NCBI GenBank assembly: GCA_945876015.1
Contig: CAMCNM010000029.1
Location: 1 to 12,680 of the forward strand
Origin: Gemmatimonas phototrophica
Lineage (GTDB): Bacteria; Gemmatimonadota; Gemmatimonadetes; Longimicrobiales; Gaopeijiaceae
Direction: 5' to 3'
DNA: 12,680 nt
Shown here: positions 1 to 7,410 of the stretch, piece after piece
How the letters are laid out: each line of letters begins with the position of its first letter
Numbering within the stretch: the first letter of the stretch is position 1
Translations under genes and position numbers: made by a program
The notes under the pieces: generated by a model
Told to the model about the DNA's origin: nothing
The model's input: only the letters and a program-made list of their open reading frames with translations
Database searches by the model: none

Positions 1-762
1 GTGGACTTGCTCGCCATTCATCCCTTCCAGGATGGGAACGGTAGGCTATCCCGAGCGCTGACTACGCTACTTCTCCTCCGCTCGGGATATGAATACGTCC
101 CGTACGCATCGCTGGAGCGAGTCGTGGAGAACAACAAGGTGCCCTACTACGCGGCCCTTCGTGGATCTCAGACGGCGATGCGTAGCGAACCCTCCGCCTT
201 CGGACCCTGGTTGATGTTCCTTCTGCGCTGTCTGCGAGCGCATCAAGCGGATCTCCTGGCCAAGCTCGACATCGAGCGGTCGATGGCCAGCCTGTCCGAC
301 GCTCAGAAGAAGATTATCGACTTGGTGGACTCCAACCGAAGTGTCACATCCACCCTGCTTGCTGAAAGATTGGCGATGCCGGTTCGAACCGTGCGCTATC
401 ACCTCGATATCCTGATCCAACAGGGTCTGCTCGTACCGCAGGGCGAGAAGAGGGGCCGACGGTATACACGATCTACCGGCGGTCCCAGTGACGTTTCAGT
501 CCGCGACTCGAAGACGGCGGCGATCCTCGCTGCGATTCTTCAGGGCGGAGGGCGCATCTCGTCAGAAGAGCTGGCCGAGATGGTGGGAAGACATGGATAC
601 GACCCGAGGGTTGTGGGCACGCTGCATGGAAAGCGGCTCGCTCATTTGCGACGCGATGGTGCAACGGGGATGAGCGAGCTGACTCTGCGCGGACGCGAAG
701 TAGCAGAGCAGTACATGTTTGCCAGGCGCCTGGCAGAAGGCGCTCGGAGAGACCCCGTCTGA
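1..762 (+). CDS. Fic-domain protein with C-terminal winged-helix regions (5' end cut by window edge)
   Basis: This is the C-terminal 253 residues of a Fic-family protein; the open frame runs off the left edge, so the GTG at base 1 is probably an internal Val codon. The canonical Fic active-site motif HPFQDGNGRLSR is at residues 7-18. Its His is the catalytic base, and the DGNGR segment binds the nucleotide phosphates. Fic enzymes usually transfer AMP from ATP to a Ser, Thr or Tyr hydroxyl of a target protein. Residues about 98-155 look like a winged helix-turn-helix (MPVRTVRYHLDILIQQGLL as recognition-helix region). Residues about 168-243 may form a second winged-helix-like unit; this is less certain. 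The usual inhibitory helix, if N-terminal, lies outside the window. Base composition is lower in GC than the neighbours (30/60 at 301-360 against 41/60 at 11401-11460, hand-counted), which hints at transfer. The target is unknown. Confidence 0.9.
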   Translation: MDLLAIHPFQDGNGRLSRALTTLLLLRSGYEYVPYASLERVVENNKVPYYAALRGSQTAMRSEPSAFGPWLMFLLRCLRAHQADLLAKLDIERSMASLSDAQKKIIDLVDSNRSVTSTLLAERLAMPVRTVRYHLDILIQQGLLVPQGEKRGRRYTRSTGGPSDVSVRDSKTAAILAAILQGGGRISSEELAEMVGRHGYDPRVVGTLHGKRLAHLRRDGATGMSELTLRGREVAEQYMFARRLAEGARRDPV

Positions 763-763
763 A

Positions 764-1678
764 CTAGGGCGCCGCGGTCGTGTGCACTTCCTTCAGCCAG
801 CCGAACACCAGCGCGACCTCGGCCTGCCTGAGCCCGGCGACGTTGGTCGTCGCGTCGGCCGGCACCTGCGGCAACCCGTACTGGATGCCCTCCCCCCGCC
901 AGAACGTGAGCAGGGCCGTGCACGAGCGCCCTCGGCAGGGGTTCCGCCGCAGCTGACCGTCGATCTCAATGCGCGGATCCGTGTCGAGCTTGAGCACGCG
1001 CTGCACGAACGCCGAGTGCAGGAGGTCGGCCTCCTGCGCATCCATCGACCCATCGCGCCACGAGACCACCGCGCGCTTCACCGGCCGCTCGCCCGACTGC
1101 GCATCGACGATCACGAGCAGCGTGTCGAAGACGGGTGAGCGCGCGGCGAACAGCGAGTCATAGAGAACCACGAGCGTGGCAGGGTCGGCGGGAGCCGAAG
1201 CGAGCACGTCGGTCGGCGGCGGCGGAGTGGGAGCCGGCGCGACGGGCACGTGCTCAGGAGCCACGTCGGCCGCCACCACGGTCGGGCTCGCATCTTCCTG
1301 CTGGCATCCGCGGATCGCGAACCAACCGATGCCGGCGATCGCGATGATCACGAGCGCGGCGATGGAGAGGAGGCGCGCGCGGTGATCCTGCCGGCCCCAC
1401 TTGGCCTTTGCCGCTGGCGACAGCTTGGGGATGTCGCCGGTGTCGTTGCTCACCATCGCGGCGGGCTCGGCCCGCAGGGGGGTTGGCGGCAGGGGTAGGG
1501 TGTCGCGCAGCGGCTCTTCGCGGACGAGCGCGCGGGCGATCACCTCGACCCGTCGGCGCGCCTGAAGGACCGCCTCCAGGGCCTCCGCAACGCGCCCCTC
1601 GGCCTCCCGGATGCGCTCCAGCTCATCCCGGATGCGACGCACGATGTCCTGCCCTTCCCGATTGTCGTCCGCTACCAA
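764..1678 (-). CDS. Single-pass membrane protein of unknown function
   Basis: I do not recognise this 304-residue protein. Residues about 7-55 are strongly charged and helical, rich in Arg, Glu and Ala with heptad-like spacing, so probably a coiled coil. Residues about 56-100 form a Pro-rich, then Lys/Arg-rich stretch. One hydrophobic helix, residues 103-122 (LLSIAALVIIAIAGIGWFAI), is flanked by Arg on the N-terminal side, which predicts a cytoplasmic N-terminus. A Pro/Ala-rich linker (about 140-165) then leads to a globular domain of about 140 residues outside the membrane. That domain has a CRGRSC pair that could form a disulfide. The layout resembles bitopic regulators such as anti-sigma factors or peptidoglycan-associated proteins, but no family motif is visible. 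The chosen start is TTG at 1678-1676 with only a G-rich stretch upstream, so it is uncertain; internal ATG at residue 75 would lose the coiled coil. The stop lies one base from the convergent Fic gene. Confidence 0.72.
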   Translation of the reverse strand: MVADDNREGQDIVRRIRDELERIREAEGRVAEALEAVLQARRRVEVIARALVREEPLRDTLPLPPTPLRAEPAAMVSNDTGDIPKLSPAAKAKWGRQDHRARLLSIAALVIIAIAGIGWFAIRGCQQEDASPTVVAADVAPEHVPVAPAPTPPPPTDVLASAPADPATLVVLYDSLFAARSPVFDTLLVIVDAQSGERPVKRAVVSWRDGSMDAQEADLLHSAFVQRVLKLDTDPRIEIDGQLRRNPCRGRSCTALLTFWRGEGIQYGLPQVPADATTNVAGLRQAEVALVFGWLKEVHTTAAP

Positions 1679-1786
1679 AGCGCCCCCCGGAGATGATGGA
1701 TCGAACCCCGATCCTGCGTATTCACCCCAGGCTCCCGCAGGCTCCGTGCCGTCGTCACATAACGCCGTACGGCTTAGGTTTCGGCC
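1679..1786. promoter_or_regulatory. Divergent intergenic region with small inverted repeats
   Basis: This 108-base gap separates two divergent genes, so it should hold promoters for both. I see no convincing -35/-10 pair on either strand. It contains a perfect 6-bp hairpin, GGATCG-aaccc-CGATCC, at 1698-1714. A second inverted repeat, CCTGCG (1713-1718) with CGCAGG (1736-1741), partly overlaps it. Either could be an operator or an RNA hairpin in the leader of the minus-strand gene; neither resembles a known binding site. Confidence 0.35.
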
Positions 1787-2509
1787 ATGAAGTCAGGGAC
1801 ACCCCCATATGGATCGCTCCAGGCGGTGCAGGCGGCCGTCGTCGCCTGCCGCAGATGTCCACGCTTGGTGGATTGGCGCGAAGGGGTGGCCCGGACCCGG
1901 CGCGCGTCGGGCGCGGACGAGGAGTACTGGGGCCGCCCGATCCCCGCGTTCGGGGATCCGGATGCGCGGCTCCTTGTGATCGGGCTCGCGCCCGCCGCGC
2001 ACGGGGGAAATCGCACGGGTCGGATGTTCACGGGCGATCGCTCGGGGGATTGGCTCTACCGGGCGCTCTACCGCGCGGGGTTCGCGAACCAGCCGACTTC
2101 GGTGTCACGCGACGACGGGCTCGTGTTGCGCGACTGCCTGATCACCGCGGCCGTACGCTGCGCTCCTCCCAACAACAAGCCGCTCCCGGCGGAGCGCGCC
2201 AACTGTCAGCCGTATCTCGAGGCCGAGCTAGCGCTCACGCCGCGCGTGAAGGTGATCGTCGCGCTGGGTGGGTTCGCGTGGACGGGGTTGTTCCGGGTGC
2301 TCTCTGACACCGGGTGGGTTCTGCCGAGGCCCAAGGTCGCGTTCGGCCACGGGGCGGAGGCCGAGGCGATGCGCCCATCCGACCCCGGGAGCGCCCCGGT
2401 GCGGCTGATAGCGTCATACCATCCGAGCCAGCAGAACACGTTCACCGGCACGCTGACCGAGGAGATGTTCGGCAACGTGTGGACGCGGGCGAGGACGCTG
2501 GTGGGGTAA
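1787..2509 (+). CDS. udgB: Family 5 uracil-DNA glycosylase (UDGb type)
   Basis: The enzyme cuts uracil, and in characterised family 5 members also hypoxanthine and other deaminated bases, out of DNA to start base-excision repair. The 240-residue protein fits the family. The first active-site motif is [11 protein letters not shown] (66-76), followed by [11 protein letters not shown]; the Ala-rich form with no acidic catalytic residue separates family 5 from family 4. The second motif, [10 protein letters not shown], is at 212-221. Cys21, Cys24 (CRRCPRL), Cys125 and Cys140 have the spacing expected for the [4Fe-4S] cluster ligands of this group. The ATG at 1787 puts the CxxC near the N-terminus as in relatives; AGG 12 bases upstream is a weak ribosome site. 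It is transcribed alone and converges on the sdh operon. A role against cytosine deamination is expected for a GC-rich genome. Confidence 0.92.
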   Translation: MKSGTPPYGSLQAVQAAVVACRRCPRLVDWREGVARTRRASGADEEYWGRPIPAFGDPDARLLVIGLAPAAHGGNRTGRMFTGDRSGDWLYRALYRAGFANQPTSVSRDDGLVLRDCLITAAVRCAPPNNKPLPAERANCQPYLEAELALTPRVKVIVALGGFAWTGLFRVLSDTGWVLPRPKVAFGHGAEAEAMRPSDPGSAPVRLIASYHPSQQNTFTGTLTEEMFGNVWTRARTLVG

Positions 2510-2561
2510 ACAACGTTGCCTTCGCCTACGCGACCAAGAGCCACGTGGGACCCGCCCGGAA
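2510..2561. other. Convergent junction without a visible intrinsic terminator
   Basis: The 52 bases between the udgB stop and the amidase stop hold two perfect 8-bp palindromes, CAACGTTG (2511-2518) and CCACGTGG (2541-2548). Neither is followed by a T-run on either strand. Transcripts from both sides may end by Rho or run into each other; this is inference. Confidence 0.4.
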
Positions 2562-4178
2562 CTACAGCCCCGTAAATCCCCGCAGCGGAGCGGTGGGCAG
2601 GAACCGCGGTGCCCGCCGGTGCTTCGTCATCTGCTCGAACGCGTACGCGAGCTTGATGAGCGTGCCTTCCGTGAACGCTCGTCCGATGAAGCTCAACCCG
2701 ATCGGCAGCTCGCTCACGAATCCCATCGGGACCGTGATGCTCGGGTAGCCCGCGACGGCCGCGGGAGTCGTCGTGGCGCCGCCCCCGTGGTCACCCCCCA
2801 GCAGGTCGATCGTCCAGGGCGGAGCGGCGGTCGGCGCGACGATCGCGTCGAGACGCTCCCGATCCATCAACGCATCGATGCCCTCGGTGCGCGAGAGCCG
2901 CTGATTCCTCGCTAGTGCGTTCAGGTAGCGGATGTCGGTGAGCGGCCCCTGCTTCTGCGCGAGCTCGAAGAACTCCTGACCGAAGTACGGCATCTCTTGG
3001 TCGCGGTTCGCCACGTTGAACGCGATCAGCTCCTCGAGCGAATGGACCTCGGCGTCCCGCCCGAGGGCACCCAGGTATGCGTTCAGGTCGGCCTTCAGCT
3101 CGGTGAGCAGCACGGTCATCTCGGTCTCGTCGTACTCGCCGTAGTGCGGGATGTCGGCCGGATCCACGACGACCGCGCCGTTCCTGGCCAGAACCTCCAC
3201 GGCGACCTCGTAGGCCTGGTCGGTCCGCACGCTGAACCCGGTCACCATCTCGCGCGCGACACCGATGCGGGCCCCCTGCAGGCCGGCTGGATCGAGGAAG
3301 GTGGTGTAGTCCACGCGAGTCCGGCCCGCTCCGGTGGCCGTCGCGGGGTCGCGCCCGTCCTCGCCGGTCAGCGCACCGAGCAAGATCGCTGCGTCGGTCA
3401 CCGTGCGCGCGATCGGACCGGCGGTGTCCTGGCTGTGTGCGATCGGAATGATCCCGGCGCGGCTGATCAGCCCGAGCGTCGGCTTGATCCCGACCAGGTT
3501 GTTCATCGACGCGGGACAGAGGATGGATCCGTCGGTCTCGGTGCCGACCCCGACCGCGGCGTAGCTCGCGGCCACGCCGCCCGCCGACCCCGAGCTCGAC
3601 CCGCACGGCGTGCGGTCCAGCACGTAGGGGTTACGCCCCTGCCCTCCCCGCGCGCTCCATCCGCTCGACGACCGGGGCGACCGGATGTTCGCCCACTCGC
3701 TCATGTTGGTCTTGGCGAGGATGACGGCTCCGGCCGCGCGCAGCCGCTCCGCCACGCCCGAGTCGCGCCGGGCGATCGAGCGCGCCAGCGCGAGCGATCC
3801 CGCCGAGGTGTGCATCCTGTCGGCGGTGTCGATGTTGTCCTTCACGATCACCGGGATGCCGTCGAGCGGCCCGCGCACCCGGCCCGCCTTCCGCTCGGCG
3901 TCGCGCGCGGCGGCGATGGTGAGCGCGTCGGGATTGATCTCGATGATGTGGCGGAGCGTCGGGCCGGTCCGATCCAGCTCCGCGATCCGGCCGAGGTAGA
4001 ACGCGGTGATCTTCTGGGAGGTCAGCTCGCCGGAGCGCATCGCGGCCTGAAGCTGGGCGATGGTCCATTCCTGAAGCTGGAACGTCTGCTGGGGAGCGAA
4101 ATTCCCCAGGCCGCGCGGGAGCCCGAACGCCAGCGCGGCGACCGCGGAGCGCTCGATGAACTCCCTGCGCGAGCTCAT
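2562..4178 (-). CDS. Tat-exported amidase-signature family hydrolase
   Basis: This 538-residue enzyme hydrolyses a C-N amide bond by the Ser-cisSer-Lys mechanism of the amidase signature family. The triad is visible: Lys113 in IPVIVKDNID, cis-Ser194 in PCGSSSGSAGG, and nucleophile Ser218 in GTETDGSI. The 24-residue Ser-Ser spacing matches the family. The N-terminus MSSRREFIERSAVAALAFGL carries a twin-arginine signal (SRREFI before a hydrophobic stretch), so the folded enzyme should act outside the cytoplasm. The frame stays open to 4592 inside the peroxiredoxin gene, but the ATG at 4178 is chosen because it gives the Tat signal and follows the peroxiredoxin stop by 14 bases. It is the last gene of the sdhCAB-peroxiredoxin block. 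The exported form and sequence style resemble bacterial peptide amidases more than GatA, and no gatB or gatC is near. The substrate is unknown. Confidence 0.92.
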   Translation of the reverse strand: MSSRREFIERSAVAALAFGLPRGLGNFAPQQTFQLQEWTIAQLQAAMRSGELTSQKITAFYLGRIAELDRTGPTLRHIIEINPDALTIAAARDAERKAGRVRGPLDGIPVIVKDNIDTADRMHTSAGSLALARSIARRDSGVAERLRAAGAVILAKTNMSEWANIRSPRSSSGWSARGGQGRNPYVLDRTPCGSSSGSAGGVAASYAAVGVGTETDGSILCPASMNNLVGIKPTLGLISRAGIIPIAHSQDTAGPIARTVTDAAILLGALTGEDGRDPATATGAGRTRVDYTTFLDPAGLQGARIGVAREMVTGFSVRTDQAYEVAVEVLARNGAVVVDPADIPHYGEYDETEMTVLLTELKADLNAYLGALGRDAEVHSLEELIAFNVANRDQEMPYFGQEFFELAQKQGPLTDIRYLNALARNQRLSRTEGIDALMDRERLDAIVAPTAAPPWTIDLLGGDHGGGATTTPAAVAGYPSITVPMGFVSELPIGLSFIGRAFTEGTLIKLAYAFEQMTKHRRAPRFLPTAPLRGFTGL

Positions 4179-4192
4179 CGGGCGCTTACCCG

Positions 4193-4828
4193 CTAATGGT
4201 TCGGCTGCGGCGTGACGCGCAGGTATGGCTTCTTCGCCTCGAAACCTCTGGGGAAGCGGGTCTTCGCGTCCTCGTCCGAGACGCCGTTCGTGATGATCAC
4301 GTCCTGCCCATCCTTCCAATCGGCGGGCGTCGCCACGGCGTACTTGGCCGTGAGCTGGAGCGAGTCGATCACGCGCAGGATTTCCTGGAAGTTGCGACCG
4401 GTGCTCGCCGGATAGGTGAGCGTGAGCTTCACCTTGTGGTCCGGCCCGACCACGAACACGGAGCGCACGGTCAGCGTGTCGTTCGCGTTCGGATGTATCA
4501 TGCCGTAGAGCTTGGCGACCTTGCTCTCCGGATCCCCGATCATCGGGAAGTTCACCGCGTTTCCGGTCACGTCCTTGATGTCGCTCTCCCACTGCCGGTG
4601 CGACTCCACGGGATCGACGCTCAGGCCCATGACCTTCGTGTTGCGCTTCTCGAACTCGGGCTTGAGCGCGGCGACGGCGCCCAGCTCGGTCGTGCAGACC
4701 GGCGTGAAGTCCTTCGGGTGTGAGAAGAGTACGGCCCAGCTGTCGCCCTTCCAGGCGTGGAAGCTGACCGGACCCTGCGTCGTATCCGCAGTGAAATCGG
4801 GCGCTACGTCACCCAGTTGGATCGCCAT
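4193..4828 (-). CDS. 1-Cys peroxiredoxin (Prx6 type)
   Basis: It reduces hydrogen peroxide, organic hydroperoxides or peroxynitrite through one peroxidatic cysteine. The 211-residue protein has the active-site motif PKDFTPVCTTE, with Thr42 and peroxidatic Cys45. The partner Arg is probably Arg122 in TVRSVFVVGPD. Cys45 is the only cysteine, so there is no resolving Cys and the enzyme belongs to the 1-Cys class. The Prx6-type C-terminal half is clear (YPASTGRNFQEILRVIDSLQ, then a dimerisation extension). There is no signal peptide, so it is cytosolic. The ATG lies 2 bases after the sdhB stop, and an AAAGG ribosome site sits inside the sdhB end, 7 bases upstream. This tight link implies co-expression with succinate dehydrogenase, a known superoxide and peroxide source; the functional link is inference. 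The electron donor is not encoded nearby. Confidence 0.95.
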   Translation of the reverse strand: MAIQLGDVAPDFTADTTQGPVSFHAWKGDSWAVLFSHPKDFTPVCTTELGAVAALKPEFEKRNTKVMGLSVDPVESHRQWESDIKDVTGNAVNFPMIGDPESKVAKLYGMIHPNANDTLTVRSVFVVGPDHKVKLTLTYPASTGRNFQEILRVIDSLQLTAKYAVATPADWKDGQDVIITNGVSDEDAKTRFPRGFEAKKPYLRVTPQPNH

Positions 4829-4830
4829 GA

Positions 4831-5592
4831 TCAGCCCTTTGGTCTGCCGAAGACGAGGTTCACGAGGCCCGTGAGCGGATCCCAGTGGTCATCCACCACC
4901 CGCTCCTTGAGCGGAATGATGCCGTTGTCCGTGATCGTGATGTGCTCGGGGCAAACGTCGGTGCAGCACTTGGTGATGTTGCAGTAGCCCAGACCGTCGC
5001 GCTCGCGCAGGTCGGTGAGGCGGTCGTTCTCGGAATCCAACGGATGCATCTCGAGCGCGGCCGTATAGATGAAGAACCGCGGGCCCGCGAACTCGGCGTG
5101 CTTGTGGTGATCGCGGAGGACGTGGCAGACGTCCTGGCACAGGAAGCACTCGATGCACTTCCGGAACTCCTGCACCCGCTCCACGTCCTTCTGGTCCATG
5201 CGCCAGGTGCCGTCCGGAGCATCGGGCGCGCGCGGCTTGAACTTCTTGATCTTCTTCTTGACCTCGTAGTTCCACGAGACGTCGGTCACCAGGTCCCGGA
5301 TCAGCGGGAACGTCCGCATCGGCTCGACCCGCACCGGCTGGTCGAGATCGAGACTGGAGCAGCGCGTCATGCAGGTCAGGCGCGGCTTACCGTTCACCTC
5401 GGCGGAGCAGGAACCGCACTTCCCCGCTTTGCAGTTCCAGCGGATCGCGAGATCGGGGGCCTGCTCCCTCTGGATCTGATGAAGCACGTCGAGCACGACC
5501 ATGCCCTCACCGACCTCGGTCTCGTAGGACTGCCGTGCGCCGCCCTTGGCATCGCCGCGGTAGACCTCGAAGGTGGTCTTCTTGCCGGCCAT
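4831..5592 (-). CDS. sdhB: Succinate dehydrogenase iron-sulfur subunit
   Basis: SdhB carries electrons from the flavin of SdhA to the membrane anchor. In 253 residues all three cluster sites are intact. The [2Fe-2S] ligands are Cys54, Cys59, Cys62 and Cys74 (CKAGKCGSCSAEV...TC). The [4Fe-4S] ligands are Cys146, Cys149, Cys152 and Cys214. The [3Fe-4S] ligands are Cys156, Cys204 and Cys210. An extra Cys209 sits beside Cys210 (NITKCCTDVCPEHI). This KCC form and the following PLKERVVD segment are, as I recall, typical of the actinobacterial Sdh1 type rather than the E. coli type. ATG directly follows the sdhA stop (TAAATG), and GAGGAG lies 9 bases upstream within sdhA. It is a peripheral protein on the cytoplasmic face. 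Fumarate reductases share the fold, so direction of catalysis is inferred. Confidence 0.97.
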   Translation of the reverse strand: MAGKKTTFEVYRGDAKGGARQSYETEVGEGMVVLDVLHQIQREQAPDLAIRWNCKAGKCGSCSAEVNGKPRLTCMTRCSSLDLDQPVRVEPMRTFPLIRDLVTDVSWNYEVKKKIKKFKPRAPDAPDGTWRMDQKDVERVQEFRKCIECFLCQDVCHVLRDHHKHAEFAGPRFFIYTAALEMHPLDSENDRLTDLRERDGLGYCNITKCCTDVCPEHITITDNGIIPLKERVVDDHWDPLTGLVNLVFGRPKG

Positions 5593-7410
5593 TTATCCGA
5601 TCTCCTCGATGATGGCTTTCAAGTCGGGGCGCATCGGCGCGATCGGCTCGCGCCGGATCTGCATCTGTCCGTCGTCACCCTTCTTCACGATCAGGTTGAC
5701 CTTGCCCCACTCGGGATCCTTCCCGGGCGCGTCCTCTCGCGTTTGCGCGCCGCGGCTTTCCTTGCGCTCGAGCGCGGCGCGCGCGATCGCCTCGGACACC
5801 GTGAGCAGATTGTGCAGGTCGAGCGCGGTGTGCCAGCCGGGGTTGTACTCGCGGTTCCCCTCGACCACGACGGCCTGACCGCGCTTCTTCAGCTGGGCGA
5901 TCTCACCGATCGCTTCCTGGACCTCGCCCGGCGAGCGGATGATTCCGACCTTGGCCTGCATCATCTTCTGGAGCTCGCCTTGGATCTGGAAGGCGTTCTC
6001 GCCCTTCCCGCCGGAACGACTGAACGGAGCAAGCGCGGCCTCGCTGGCCTTCTTCACTTCGTCCTCCGACACCTTGCCGCGGCCGTTCTTCTTGGCGTAC
6101 TCGACCGCGAACTGCCCAGCGCGCTGGCCGAACACGAGCAGATCGGACAGGGAGTTGCCGCCCAGCCGGTTCGCGCCGTGCAGCCCGGCGCCGCACTCGC
6201 CCGCGGCGAACAGCCCGGGCACGCTGGACATCTGCGAGTCCGCGTCCACCCGCACACCGCCCATCATGTAGTGCGTGGTGGGCCCGATCTCCATCGGCAT
6301 CTCGGTGATGTCGAGCTCCGCCAGCTCCTTGAACTGGTGGTACATCCCGGGGAGCTTCTTCCGGATGTGCTCGGCTCCGCCCGGAACGCGCGGCTTGATC
6401 CACGCGATGTCGAGGAACACGCCGCCGTGCGGGCTGCCGCGGCCTTCCTTTACCTCGCGGTTGATCATGCGCGCGACGTGGTCGCGGGTGAGCAGCTCGG
6501 GGGGCCGGCGGGCTCTCTTGTCGCCCTGGGTGTAGCGCCAGCCCTCCTCCTCGTCGCTCGCCGTCTGCGCTTTGTAGTTGTCCGGGATGTTGTCGAACAT
6601 GAACCGCTTCCCGTCCTTGTTGCGCAGAACTCCGCCCTCGCCGCGCACGCCCTCCGTGACCAGGATCCCGCGCACGCTGGGCGGCCACACCATCCCGGTG
6701 GGATGGAACTGGAGGAACTCCATGTCCTGGAGCTCCGCGCCCGCGTCATAGGCGAGGACATGGCCGTCGCCGGTGTATTCCCACGAGTTCGAGTTGATCT
6801 CGTACGCGCGCCCGACGCCGCCCGTCGCGAGCACGACCGCGCCCGCCTTGAACACGCGGAAGCGTCCCTTCTCGCGATCATACGCGAACACGCCCGTGCA
6901 GCGGTTGCCGTCCTTGAGCAGCCGGGTGCACGTCACTTCCATGTGCACTTCCATGCCGCTGTGGATGCCGTGGTCCTGGAGCGTGCGGATCATCTCCAGG
7001 CCGGTGCGGTCACCGACGTGCGCGAGACGCGGATACGCGTGCCCGCCGAAGTTGCGCTGCAGGATGCGGCCGTCGGGCGTGCGGTCGAACAGCGCGCCCC
7101 ACTTCTCCAGCTCGCGCACCCGGTCCGGCGCTTCCTGGGCGTGCAGCTCGGCCATGCGCGGGTTGTTGAGGTACTGCCCGCCTCGCATGGTGTCGGCGAA
7201 GTGCACGCGCCAGCTGTCGCGGTCGTCCACGTTGGCCATCGCGGCGGCGACGCCGCCCTCGGCCATCACCGTGTGCGCCTTGCCGAGCAGTGATTTGCAG
7301 ACGACGCCGACCTTTACTCCGGCCGCGGCCGCGACGACGGCTGCGCTCAGCCCGGCGCCGCCGGCGCCGATGATGAGTACGTCGTATTCGTGCGTCTGGA
7401 TGTCGGCCAC
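5593..7410 (-). CDS. sdhA: Succinate dehydrogenase flavoprotein subunit
   Basis: SdhA oxidises succinate to fumarate at a covalently bound FAD. The 605-residue protein begins with the dinucleotide-binding loop IIGAGGAGLSAA (13-24). His46 in GKAHTVMAEGG is the expected covalent FAD attachment site. Substrate-site residues match the family: His236 in QFHPTG, Thr252 and Glu253 in TEGVRGEGG, catalytic acid Arg309 in LTRDHVAR, His380 in HYMMGGV and Arg415 in GANRLGGNS. All are present, so the enzyme should be active. Translation starts with GTG at 7410, immediately after the sdhC stop; GAGG 9 bases upstream supports it. Order anchor-flavoprotein-iron-sulfur protein is that of mycobacterial Rv0249c-Rv0248c-Rv0247c. 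The chain lies close to the family's usual 580-650 residues. Quinol:fumarate reductase activity cannot be excluded from sequence. Confidence 0.97.
   Translation of the reverse strand: MADIQTHEYDVLIIGAGGAGLSAAVVAAAAGVKVGVVCKSLLGKAHTVMAEGGVAAAMANVDDRDSWRVHFADTMRGGQYLNNPRMAELHAQEAPDRVRELEKWGALFDRTPDGRILQRNFGGHAYPRLAHVGDRTGLEMIRTLQDHGIHSGMEVHMEVTCTRLLKDGNRCTGVFAYDREKGRFRVFKAGAVVLATGGVGRAYEINSNSWEYTGDGHVLAYDAGAELQDMEFLQFHPTGMVWPPSVRGILVTEGVRGEGGVLRNKDGKRFMFDNIPDNYKAQTASDEEEGWRYTQGDKRARRPPELLTRDHVARMINREVKEGRGSPHGGVFLDIAWIKPRVPGGAEHIRKKLPGMYHQFKELAELDITEMPMEIGPTTHYMMGGVRVDADSQMSSVPGLFAAGECGAGLHGANRLGGNSLSDLLVFGQRAGQFAVEYAKKNGRGKVSEDEVKKASEAALAPFSRSGGKGENAFQIQGELQKMMQAKVGIIRSPGEVQEAIGEIAQLKKRGQAVVVEGNREYNPGWHTALDLHNLLTVSEAIARAALERKESRGAQTREDAPGKDPEWGKVNLIVKKGDDGQMQIRREPIAPMRPDLKAIIEEIG

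Noticed and set aside
762..764. Possible gene fusion or frameshift at the Fic gene end
   Set aside because: The two genes are on opposite strands, each with a proper stop separated by one base. This is a tight tail-to-tail junction, not a broken gene.
1683..1715. tRNA-like T-arm (GGGGTTCGATCC on the minus strand)
   Set aside because: The T-loop sequence looks right but the flanking bases do not pair as a T-stem, and no anticodon arm, D-arm or acceptor stem follows. It is a plain hairpin.
4179..4592. A 138-residue N-terminal extension of the exported amidase
   Set aside because: It overlaps the peroxiredoxin gene in another frame, is composed of Arg/Glu/Gly-rich noise, and would bury the Tat signal that starts at ATG 4178.
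4885..7293. An 802-codon open frame on the plus strand across sdhA and sdhB
   Set aside because: It is antisense to two genes with complete catalytic and cluster motifs. Its composition (Ala, Arg, His, Leu, Val, few Lys) is what the complement of GC-rich codons gives, and it has no domain motif.
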